From Rozella allomycis CSF55 (Eukaryota; Rozellomycota), in NCBI GenBank assembly GCA_000442015.1, contig KE560903.1, positions 1-64,000 on the forward strand: DNA of 64,000 bases, given 5' to 3'. The notes beneath the pieces are model-generated. The model saw only the letters and a list, made by a program, of their open reading frames with translations, did no database searches and was not told the DNA's origin. How positions within the stretch are numbered: the first letter of the stretch is position 1; every line of letters starts with the position of its first letter. Shown piece after piece: positions 10,427 through 21,018 of this stretch. The translations under genes were made by a program, and so were the position numbers.

Positions 10427-11457
10427 ATGTGGGTAGCTGAAGACTTTATACAAGTCGATGGTTTCTATGATAACATCGTGATACTTTTTGACATCTTCAG
10501 TCGATTCTATCTAACTGAGACATATTTTAAAAGACGTCACTCACTTTTTAGGACCCTTGCAAGTTGCATGATATTCGATCTTGAAAAATCGTATTCCTTA
10601 GAGGAGTTCCTAGCACTGAACGAAAACACAGAGTTTCCTGTTGAAATAGATGGCGAAATAATATCTGGATTTGAACTGCTAGGCAACGGAAAATTATCTG
10701 CTATGCCTCAAGCGACTGTTTTTATGGAAAAAACTGTTGTTGAAATCATCACAATTTTAAGGGCTTATGCCTCTTCATCTATTTGTCCCGGTGATGTTAC
10801 TTCTTCCCAAGGGGGTTTCAAGTTTGAAGTTCTTGACCAAGACGGTCGTGTGACAAAAAAGATCCGTGCACCAAATGTATCATTTATCCCACGTCGTGTG
10901 ATGAGAACATTAGATGCCAACCAACTATTCACCTTTAAGGGAGAGCCATTCACTCCAACTTTTGTGGTTGAGGTATGTGATATATCCCAGGAGTCTACCT
11001 TCAACAAGCTTAAAAAGAAGGTGTTAGATGATTATTTCAGCAATCGCTCATCCATTGAGCTGGTTTGGATCATAGATCCTGAAAATAGAAGGGCAGTGGA
11101 GTTTTATAGGAACCGTCAAGGTCGACCAATTCATAGGGATCATCAGCCGTGGGTCAATCTATCGGGTAGAAACGTTTTACCCAGTTTTGAATTGGATGTG
11201 AAAGCCTTAAAATATGTTTTGGAGAAGAATCTTTTGGTAAGTGCATGAAGGAGCAATAATTTTAGAGTGAAACATCAGAGGAAAATGATGAAGATGATAA
11301 AGAATTTCATTGTCCAGAATGTGACTTCACATTCCATAATCGTGCTGACTTTAAATGGCACTATAAATCAGTTCATGTTATCCCAGCGACAAGAGCCAAA
11401 GAGGACAGGAAAAGGGCAAGAGGAAAGTCATTGTCTCCAAGGAAGAAAAGGAAATGA
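10427..11457 (+). CDS. Uma2-type PD-(D/E)XK nuclease-like domain fused to a C2H2 zinc finger
   Basis: Two exons with one 29-nt intron give about 333 residues. Residues about 55-265 follow the Uma2 (DUF820) pattern: a YSLEEFLALNENTEFPVEIDGEI start, KIRAPNVSFIPRR, FTPTFVVEVCD, a helix with KKKVLDDYF, VWIIDPENRRAVEFYR. In most relatives the second block reads PDV; here it is PNV, so one metal-binding Asp is changed to Asn and activity may be altered. The second exon encodes an acidic linker, a C2H2 finger (CPECDFTFHNRADFKWHYKSVH) split here as CPEC then H-x4-H, and a basic tail (RKRARGKSLSPRKKRK) that looks like a nuclear localisation signal. Uma2 is common in bacteria and patchy in fungi. Start is uncertain; the ATG at 10571 would still keep the whole domain. 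Confidence 0.72.
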
Positions 11458-11570
11458 TAAATCGATTACATTTAAATGTAACATTTAACCTTTTTTAACT
11501 TTTCTCTTATGTTCTTGCATGAAATGCCAATTAGAAAAAGTTGATAGATTAAAATAAGTATTATGTAATT

Positions 11571-13654
11571 TTAATGTTTATATCTTTTATACAACTTATA
11601 AATTAATGATCCAGTCATTATGAAAACAAAAACGCCGCCAGCAGCAAAAAGAACAATTGTTAAGGTGTCAGTGTACCAGGGACCCTTGACGCAAACACCA
11701 TTTTTACAACGACCATTTGAAGCGCATTCAGTCCCATCTCTGAAGAATGCAGATGTATCAAAACAAACACCAGCAATACTGCAACTCATTTGGCACGACG
11801 ATGAGGGCGCACAACTATTTTTGGCGCCCCATCTTTGACCGATTACTTGACATTGATAATCTCTGCTGGTACAAACACCTGAAGCGCAATACATGTTTGA
11901 CAATCCATTAACAGCAGGACAGCTTGTGCCATCCACAAGTACATTGGTGGGTGGACAGGTACTTGAACTTCCATCACACGTTTCAGAGGAATTACAAAAT
12001 CCAGTTGAATTCCTGCATAGAGTTCCTTTTGGTGATATTTGACAAGAATTGGTGCAACATTTATCGTTTGTTGGACTGTTAAAGTTGTAAATCAAATTTA
12101 CCTGCATTTAGCATTTGCTGTGAGAGTGCAATTCAAAGTGCAGCAGCTATCGTTAAGACAATTGGCGCCGCAATCACATTCTTCATTTCCTTCTCTAATT
12201 CCATTTCCACACACAGCTTCCCCTGTTTGAACGGCCCCATCAATTTCATTTAAACATTTTCCATCCAGTGATCCCAGCAATGAACAAATTGAATTTTTCG
12301 CGCAGGGACTGAAATTATTTGTCGTGCCACTTTGAAGAACCGGCGTCATCACAAACTCACTTTGACAGTCACAACCATCAGTGTTTGAACAAGGACAGCA
12401 ATCCAAACACCCTGAACCAGCACAATTACATCCAGAAACACAATCATGCATTGCGCCTTTTAAAATATTTCAACTTATTTACCAAGCAGATGCCCGATTT
12501 CATGCTCTAACACTTTGATTCCAAGCGACGATGTCACCACAGAGACACCTACACCTGACTGCATGCTTCCTGTTATTGAGGGCGCATTACTTCCAACACA
12601 CGCCATGCCTCGATAAGCTACCCCTACTGTTCCACCAGTACTTATAATAAACTCATATAACTGTTTACTTGCAGAGAGTTAACTAGAATATTACTAAATA
12701 ATCATCTTTTACCATATGCCAGATGCCAGCATCGTCATTTTGCGTGTTTATTCTCCACACAGAAAAGTCAGACAGCCTTTGTGAAATTGTATACGAGTTT
12801 GAGCACGGGACATTCCAGTTCTTGGATTCAGTAGTTGTACAAGTGTCAAATGCAACTATTTTTGCAATTTGGAAAATCAAATTAAAGTTTGTTCTGTATA
12901 CATTGTTTAATTGTGAAACATAAAGAATGGCTTGTGTTGTGGCTTGATTCACCCCGCCATTCGCTTGCACAAAATTGCAATCCAATGCAAGTCCCTTTCA
13001 AAATATTCAATTTATTTTACCAGTTTCATCATTTTCAAACTGCTTGGGCATCCTGTGTCAGCTCTTTTAATAAATGGGTTTTTTCGGACAGCTCTGGTCA
13101 TTGATTCTTCATAGCCACAAATTTTCTCTTGACTTTCTTCATCTCGCTTAAAAAAATATTTTGATTTGTTAAGTTTCCAATCCCCATTATCCATTGATAT
13201 GTCGGACACTGTTTTTGAAGACCTCATTATTCCAAGGCACCTCCATAATAATTTTAACGAAACATTACTTTAACCCATTTTCACAATACAAGCTTAAAAA
13301 TAAATCCTTTTCTTCTTCGTTGAATCTATTATTGTAATCCAGTGTCAATTTAGAGTTAACAAGAAACCCCGCGTTATTTGTATTGTATGAAATGTCTCGC
13401 TCAATGTTTCCTTTATAGCATATTATAGCAAAATCTTCTCGTTTTAGTTTGCATATCCTTATATTGAATGAGGTTGAAGCTCCATTTTCAATTAGCCTGG
13501 CAAATGGTAATGTCCGGTCCCATTGATCATTGTTATTATTCGAAAAGGCCACTTGAATAATGTTCTCTGCATTGATCACTAAAAGAAACCATATAGTAAA
13601 CAATGCAAAGGGTCTGAGGGTCATTAAGGATTTCCGATAATTTGGAAATTGCAT
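11571..13654 (-). CDS. ADAM-type metalloprotease-disintegrin
   Basis: Seven exons; introns 28, 26, 30, 28, 26 and 26 nt leave 639 residues. There is a signal peptide (FALFTIWFLLVINA), a prodomain, then a reprolysin-type domain. Its zinc site HEIGHLLGAMHD is restored exactly by removing the 26-nt intron at about 12,457-12,482. A disintegrin-like domain follows (CGNGIREGNEECDCG), then a cysteine-rich region (CRNSTGFCNSSETCDG), a transmembrane helix (IVLFAAGGVFVFIMTGSLIY) and a short basic tail (KLYKRYKH). ADAMs shed or cut surface proteins; in fungi they occur patchily. All catalytic residues visible appear intact. Confidence 0.9.
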
Positions 13655-14117
13655 TAATTAAGCTATATTCCAAACCCCGCTCAATACTTCAAACAAAAGG
13701 GAAAAAATTAAAAGATGGCAATGTATTCTAATTATGTCAAAAATTAGTTTTCGAATACCTCACTATTTTCAATTCATTCTTTGTTTGCAAATAATATTTC
13801 TACTGGACTTCACAAGTCTTTTTGATCAATATTTTAGAGAGGTATATCTTAATCCTATGGATATGTTGCGCTCACTTCTTTGTTGCTGCGCCATTACAGA
13901 AAACGATGAAGCGATTTTTCTCTCATAAGGGGCCAATTGCAGAATATCCTTTTATTCATATTGATAAATTTTCAAATTCAGACGCCTGTTATGCATACCT
14001 ACTAACACATGCACATTCAGGTAACAGCAACATTGGAAATCAAAAAGATCACCATCAAGGAATAGAAAATGTAGATAAAGCCACAATAGACTTGTACTTT
14101 AATTTATCGCCCAACGT

Positions 14118-15176
14118 AAATACCGATAAACCGATATTTATCGATCATTTATCGATAAGAACGATATTAAAAAGCGCTTTAGGACGATGACGGTAATTAT
14201 CGATAATTTATCGATCACCTGACTATAGTAGTACGGTAAAGCTTAATTACCGTAACATTATAGCGATAAAGAACTATAATTAAAAAAGAAGCAAATTAAG
14301 CCTAATCTAATTTAAATCTATGGATTACTTTCTTTCATTTCTNTCTAAAGGATTCAAAAATAATTTCACTGTAGTTTCACCCAACATGCCGTTTTCTGTC
14401 CTTTATGAAGAAGAGCACACAACAATTACCCCCATTTCTTGCCCTCATATAACAGGATCTTTGATGTAATGTTATTTGATATGTTTAACAAGGTTCCTGA
14501 TCCAAGGCTGTGGCCCAACTGTGTTATTTACAGGAGATGTTAGACTTGAAAAGGATTATGTTGAAAAATTGCTTATTGAGTATCCGTGCTTACTAAATTT
14601 GAATGTCTTATACCTCNTTACCAAAGTTCATTTTAAGGAAATATGAATTTTACGTTCATAGCTATCAAGCTTCATTATTGAGTATGACATCGCATGGCCT
14701 CTCAAGCGGTCGAAAGTTAGGGTTTCCATTGACTTGGGATAGCTCCCAGGTGCCAGGAAGCTCTTCGCATATGGTTAAGATAGGCTTTGGAGATAGTGGA
14801 GATAGACTCTATCAGATGCAGATTATTCGATAAGGTTTACATTGCTCCATTTCAAGGACCAGGGTTGATCATGTGGAATTTTCTGATTTACCCGGAATTA
14901 GCTACATCATTTGACACAGAGTCTTTACTAAATATTGTGCGGTTTCATACACTTAAAATAACCCGAAAATACTTATGCAAAATACTGGAATTTCTTTCAA
15001 ATGGGCAATATTCAATAAAGCGCTATTATCGATTTATCGTTTTTATCGAAATTCACTCATTACCGATGATACCGATATAAATCGATCTTTACCGATAATG
15101 TAGGTCGGTAAACCGATCGTCAAAAATTGACTATAAATTATCGGTAAAGATCGATTTATATCGGTATCATCGGTAA
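14118..15176. repeat. CGATA/ATCGAT-rich inverted-repeat segment inside the Artemis-like gene
   Basis: Both edges (14,118-14,215 and about 15,020-15,176) are dense in ACCGATA, TTATCGAT and TCGGTA words. At the right edge, 15,060-15,099 and 15,137-15,176 form a perfect 40-bp inverted repeat with a 37-bp spacer. The body (14,620-15,019) has open but unrecognised sequence. The arrangement resembles a foldback or MITE-like insertion; no transposase is visible. Confidence 0.5.
14344..14616 (+). repeat. Contig-bounded duplicate of the Artemis-like central exon
   Basis: This 273-bp block sits between ambiguous bases at 14,343 and 14,617 and closely matches 15,241-15,490. It keeps the segment coding FTGDVRLE, whereas the downstream copy lacks about 22 bp there. 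It carries its own 27-nt intron. It is either a misplaced allelic contig or a paralogous copy. Confidence 0.7.
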
Positions 15177-16435
15177 TTTTATAGATATAAGTACAAGTCT
15201 AATAATATACTGCTCTATTGAAACAAAAAAGATCATGAAATCTAAAGGATTCAACAATAATTTCATTGTAGTTTCACCCAACATGCCGTTTTCTGTCCTT
15301 TATGAAGAAGAGCACACAACAATTACCCCCATTTCTTGCCCTCATATAACAGGATCTTTGATGTAATGTTATTTGATTTGTTTAACAAGGTTTCTGATCC
15401 AAGGCTGTGGCCCAACTGTGTTATAAAAGGATTATGTTGAAAAATTGGTTATTGAGTATCTGTGCTTACGGAAATTGAATGTCTTATACCTCGACTGCAC
15501 ATTCTTCAATCCATATTTCAAAGCGTTTCCTCTTTTGGTAAATTGAATGTTTTGAATTTCACAGAGTGAATCTATTTCAAATATTATTTCATGGGTGACT
15601 AATCTTCCCTCAAATGCGCCTATTAATTTGAATCTTGCAATGTTAGGCTACGAAAATCTACTATCAGCGCTAATAGATACATTTGAGATTGATGTGTTTC
15701 ATGTTTCTAGAAAGGTTTTAGATTTGTATGAATGCTTTCCAAGGCTCAGAAAGTATTTTTCGACTACAAATGATAAGACTCGATTTCATATTGGCTGTAA
15801 ATGCTATGAAATGAAACGGCTNATTCTATGAATGCTTTCCAAGGCTCAGAAAGTATTTTTCCACTACAAACGATAAGACTCGATTTCATATTGGCTGTAA
15901 ATGCTATGAAATGAAACGGCTGTACAGTATTAGACCGTGTGCGCAGTATTTCGGATTTGAGCCAAAAGATAATGACAATGCTTTTCCTTCAATTTTAAAG
16001 ATTGATGAATTCAATTATGTAAAAATTCATTGTATATTCAATCAGAGAGCGCTTTTTTCAATGCATTCATCTCATGATGAAATTTTGGAGTTTATAAAGT
16101 TGTTGAATCCGGAAAAGGTTGTGCCTATTGCACTTTATGATAAAACGGATTTGAAGTACCTGAAATCTTCGTGGAATTCAAATGTAATCTGCTAATTATC
16201 TAGTCAATTTCAGGTCGAATTGTCAACGGATCAATCAAGGAGCTTTGCACGACACGTTAAAGTGCAAAAGAAACTAATTGTAATAAAAGAAAGAGAATCT
16301 TATTTTGTAATCCCCTACTAGAATACTAAAGGTTACTAAAAGATATAACCATAAAGCATTTATTATAGCATATAATAAAAATTTCATGATTCATGATTTC
16401 TATTGGCATTCTGTTTAACAATTTGTAAATTTCGA

Positions 16436-19400
16436 ATGTTCCTTGAATGGATAGAATCTCTCGGCCTATTATCATCTGACCCACGTAAACAGATAAATGT
16501 GCGCATACAAAGACTCTAACATTTTGGGCCGCTTTCCGTTGCATTTAAAGCGAGCATTGATAGAGCCTGTATCATCGTACCTGGTACTAGCAGACTATGC
16601 GATCCTGACGTCACCGTCGCATGTGAACTGGTGTTTGGAGGTGTTGGGACAGGGCATGACTCTCCCAATTGATGATTTTTCGGTGATTAACCAGTGTATC
16701 CATGTGTATTCGGTGTGGTTGTTGGAGCCATTGAAGCGCCCAGGGCCGTTGATGGGCAACCCGCTTCCGTTCTACCAGGTATTTTTTCGAGTGATGTTTT
16801 GTAGAAAATGATCAAGCAGTTGTCGCTGGTGTTCCAGGTGCGGGGTGCTGACGAGTCTAAATCGTCGATTAATAAGCATATTGATTTGTGTAGGAATACG
16901 TTAAAGTTGTATTTGAATGTTGTGCGATCTGTTGGACGGGAGTTTGATGTGGAGACGTGGCATGTGATGTTGAAGGTGTTGTTGGGGGTTAATGATTATT
17001 TGTTAAAGGAGAATATGTCGCCATCGTTGAATATGGCGGATGAGTTGAGTGAGAATTTGCTGTGGGTGTTGTTTGAGGGATGGTTGAGGGGCAATGTGAG
17101 TGATGTGGGGATGTGGAATTTGTTTAAAGTAAGGATTGATGGGGGAATATAAAGACGTTGTTTGCAAAGTGGATCCATAGACAGCAGAGTATTGTGTATT
17201 GGCAGGCGTTTTCGTATGCATTGATGAAGAGGGCTATAAGAGCATTGTATGGACCATCTGAAGGAGATGAAAATGTGCATGTTAATTTGTAGAAATATTC
17301 TATTTTAATGATGATAGAGAGTCGAATTATTTTGTTCTTGATTTGAAGCCAGAAATGTCGTTTTATGTTTTCCAGAAAATATTTTGTAAATTTACAGATT
17401 AGATGAATAACAGATTTGCTTCCATCTGTTTCTGTGTTGAATGGAAGCAATTTCAAGTTGGCGATTCAAGTATGTTATAATTTGATGGAAGAGAGGGGAT
17501 AGGAAAGATTGTTGATTCGCTGCATCAAGTGGGAAAACTGTCTACAGCTACACCGCCTGATGGGAATACGATTGTGTCGCTTGTTGGGCATTGGCTGTTT
17601 GCTGGAATAGTGAAGCCAGGGTCAGAGTAAAGATAGATTCTTATTGGAGAAAGATCTGAAGATGGAAGATCAGAGGCGATTGCAATATTGTGCAAAATAT
17701 TTACAAGAAAACAAAGAAGAGAATTATTTTCAGATGTTTTTATTTTGAGATTTTATTCAGCACTAACGATTGTAAGATGATTGATTTATTTGTAGAGGCG
17801 ATGAAGGGGGATATTTCCAGTTTGATTTCTGTTTTAGAATTTAGTGAAGATTTATTTTGTTCAAATTTGAAGCAAGTTTTAATTTTGATTCCAGATTTCC
17901 TTGCAGCGATTAAGCGAGTGTTGAGGGTAGAATTTAAAGATAATTGATAATAAAGTATACGAGGGCTATTCAGAATGCATTTTCAGCGACAGATTTTGTT
18001 AGAAAATGTTCATTTAAAATATTAGCGTCAATTTGTGGTCAATTGAATGTGTTTGGGAAATGCCAGGGTGGATCATTGAAGACCCTTGTTCCAGAAGAAA
18101 CATTAATTTGGAAATCTGTAAGCTTAGATTAATTTAATTTAAATAAAAGATATCAAATTGTTATGAAATTCCAATAACGTATTTGCCAAATGATTTTGAG
18201 GGATTGAAGCCAATAGTGTTAGATTTGTTGATAACAGCATTGTACAATGAGAATAATTTGATGAATACAAAATTGATTTTAAATTTGTTGGAATTTTTTG
18301 CTATTCAAGAATCAAAAAGAAATCCAATGGTGGCTGGGTTAATCTTGAGATTTGTTCAAGAAAAGATTTCATCAGCAGCATCATGGAATTCATTAGCAAC
18401 AATTGAAGGATTAAAGTTTATGACTAGATTAACTTTTCTTTCTGAAATAATATTGAAATTTAGTAGTGAAATTGTGAGTTTTCTAGTTTATTCTTTGATT
18501 TCATTTCTGGATGATTTAGTTTATACAAATGGAGAAATTTCTGTAATGAAACATTCAATTATTTGTGTTAAAGATTGGCTTTTGATAAACAATTGGTGCA
18601 ACGATTCAACTTTGATTGAACAAACATTAACAATTCTAGTTAAAATAATTCAACAGTTTGATCCAAATGAAGAATCATTTAAAAAGGGAAAAAGATTCAA
18701 CAATTCTGGTAGATCTTCTAGTTTAACAAATTCATCAATTGGAAGTAATAATCTAATTCAATCTAAATGGCAACAAACTTCTTCTTTTTTTAGCACAATA
18801 ACCCCAAGTTTTTCTTTAAATGTTTCTGAAATTCATTTTAAAGATTTAAAATTGGTGGCTGAGTTGGCTCTTGGTTCAATTTTATCAACTTTAAATTTTG
18901 GGATGACGATGAGTAAAAGTTTGAATTCACCTTTGAAGAGTTCAACTTTTAATTCAAAGATTAATAATTCTTATTTTATTGTCAATAATTCAATTTTGTT
19001 GTGCATTCATCAACAACCTCTAAAAGATTCTGCTATTGTTATTTTTAGATCAACTTTTGGTAAATGGGCTTGGCAAATGAAATTGGAAACTTTTGTCAAA
19101 GAAGAGTTAGGAGTAATGGAGGGAGAAGTTGATAAGGATAGAGTAGTTGATAAGGATAAAGTGGATGATAAGATAGGTGAAGTAGTTGATAAAGTAGTTG
19201 AGAAGAGGGATAACGTAGTTGATGTTAAATTAGATGTTGATGATAACGTAGCTGATGCTTGTTCAAAGGATATAAATGAAATGATTGAAAATGAAAATAA
19301 AATTTTAAAACTTTTGGAAAATTGCGAATCTAAAATTAATAAACCACCCCCTGTAGATTCAAGTGGTCACATGGCTACTTTGTTAATGGCACAGTTGGGA

Positions 19401-20399
19401 TTTCTTTCTTCAACTTCAAGAAAAGAAATTATTCCAATTCCATTAAATGATAGATTAAACAGAGAATTAGATGAACTAGAATCTCTAAAAGATAAAATTT
19501 GTTCTTCTTGTTCAATCTTTTATGCTCCCATAGGATCTAAATCTTCAAAAGATTTATTTGAACCAGAATCTTCAATCCCTGCAGATTTCTCAAACTTTCT
19601 TTCTTCAATTGGAATTCTAGTAAATTTCTTCAATTTTTGTTTCTAAAAATAGATTGACATTAAAAGCCACATTAGATTCAAAGGAAATTTAGATTCAAAA
19701 TTTTGTAAATTAGCGCCATATTATTCAAACAGAAATTACGAAATCATCTTCAATGTTCCCCTCCTATTTGATTTAGATTCTCTCTTGAAAAAGAGCGACG
19801 TTTCAACCTCCAAATCAGTTCCAAATCTAAAAGCAATTGACATGGATGATGATTCAAATACTCTAATGAAAGAATTAGATTCTTCTTCAAAGTTAACTAA
19901 AAAACCTTCCATTTATCACGCTGGCTCTTCTCGCTCTCTACAAACAATCTCTTCATTTACAAATCCTCATTCAATCTACGATTCTGTTCGCAAAATACTC
20001 AAAGATGATCCAACTTGTATCGTTTGGATTGAAGATGAATCTGACATATTCAACCTCAAACCTCTCCTCTCTTCCCTCTGCTCTTATTCAACCTGCATCT
20101 TTGTTCAACCACTCTTTCATGATCTATTCAGAATCAAAGTCTGCACACTGGATCCTTCCTTAAAAGATGATTCTATTTGCTTTGGTCCTGCTGTCGATGG
20201 CGCAGTGGTTGACAAGTCTATTCTCGGATCCCTTCTTCAAATGGCGGTCATCTCGGCTACAACATCCGTTCTCGTAGACATTAAGAATCAGAACCCTCTA
20301 ATTGCGCGCAAAAAGTTTCTAGATGAATTGTTTGCTACCTACAAGCAATTCTCAAGTAACACGCTATGCAAGTATGACTTTTGTTTGATATTATTCTAG
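16436..20399 (+). CDS. RALGAPB: Ral GTPase-activating protein beta-subunit homologue
   Basis: A long multi-exon gene beginning MFLEWIESLGLL and joining through a 28-nt intron to SNILGRFPLHLKRAL. Conserved blocks in the order seen in animal RALGAPB are: VNWCLEVLGQGMTLPIDDF, ETWHVMLKVLLGVNDYLL, GNTIVSLVGHWLFAGI, NSYFIVNNSILLCIHQQPL, FGKWAWQMKLE, LLMAQLGFLSS, and a C-terminal Rap-GAP-like region with LFRIKVCTLDPS and FGPAVDGAVVDKSILGSLLQ. The beta subunit scaffolds the RalGAP complex that switches off Ral-type GTPases. A low-complexity D/K/V stretch lies at 19,110-19,255. Not every intron was resolved in 17,150-18,190. Base composition changes sharply along the gene: G-rich on the coding strand at the 5' end, C-rich at the 3' end. 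Confidence 0.82.
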
Positions 20400-20842
20400 C
20401 TTGGCTGATTTTCTCTTTGAATAGCAGAATTTATTAAAATAAACTAAATAAACTATTTGTATGTTCATATTAAATATAAAAATATAAATTTCTTTCAGTT
20501 TCTTCATGTGCTCATGTTCCGATCTTAATACGGGAGAATGATGAGAAGTAGTACAGTAAAATTTTCCCAATAAATAGAAAACCATACGACTCTCATAGCC
20601 TTTTGTTCTCGGATGACTTTGATCAAGTAATTTAGACAAATAAGTTAAAAAAATATGCAAAGTTTATACACTCTAGTCTTTGACTCTTTAGTCTTAGTGT
20701 CAAAGTTGCTACTACTAGATGGAAGTACCACTTCTAATTACAAGTTTTTGATTACAATTTGAGAATACATGTTATTGTTTCATGATTAAATATTATGCAG
20801 TTCGTTTCCATTGAAATTGTAAAACATTTTCGCTCTCATATA
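20400..20842. other. Intergenic spacer before tRNA-Asp
   Basis: About 440 bp of AT-rich sequence with only short unsupported frames. It holds the 3' end of the RalGAP transcript and the upstream region of the tRNA gene. Nothing else was recognised. Confidence 0.5.
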
Positions 20843-20913
20843 TCTTTCGTAGTATAATGGTTAGTATCTCCGCCTGTCACGCGGAAGACCTGGGTTCAAT
20901 TCCCAGCGAAAGA
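20843..20913 (+). tRNA. tRNA-Asp (GTC)
   Basis: A 71-nt cloverleaf with acceptor stem TCTTTCG/CGAAAGA. It has an A-box-like TAGTATAATGGTTAGTA, anticodon loop CCTGTCACG (anticodon GTC) and B-box GGTTCAATTCC. It lacks an intron and no CCA is encoded. A near-identical copy in the opposite orientation lies at 24,814-24,884. Confidence 0.95.
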
Positions 20914-21018
20914 GTTTTGCCATTTTTCTCAAAAATCTCACTTCATTACACTTTTCGAAGTATTGAAACTTTTCGACATTTCGTTGAGACTTAAAGATTT
21001 GAAAGAATATTCTCCGAT

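Larger units (their letters stand above)
13906..16321 (+). pseudogene. Artemis/SNM1-like metallo-beta-lactamase nuclease gene, interrupted
   Basis: The 5' part encodes IAEYPFIHIDKF then, across a 27-nt intron, THAHSDHHQGI, the metal-binding H-x-H-x-D-H motif. Pieces further on encode SCPHITGSLMFLIQGCG and FTGDVRLE, and from about 15,595 a beta-CASP-like C-terminal part with FNQRALFSMHSSHDEI, followed by a final exon ending at 16,321. The order matches DCLRE1C/Artemis-family DNA-repair nucleases. The middle is disrupted by a CGATA-rich segment (14,118-15,176), by a duplicated exon block and by contig joins at 14,343, 14,617 and 15,822. The disruption may therefore be partly an assembly effect, and an intact gene may exist in the organism. 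The GHCPGS-type motif is altered to PHITGS. Confidence 0.6.

Noticed and set aside
10427..11457. Bacterial contamination because of the Uma2 domain
   Set aside because: The gene has a 29-nt intron like its neighbours, similar base composition and a eukaryotic C2H2 finger in the second exon.
14118..15176. Telomere-like repeat
   Set aside because: The CGATA words are degenerate, occur on both strands and lie inside a gene; no G-rich 6-7 bp array is present.
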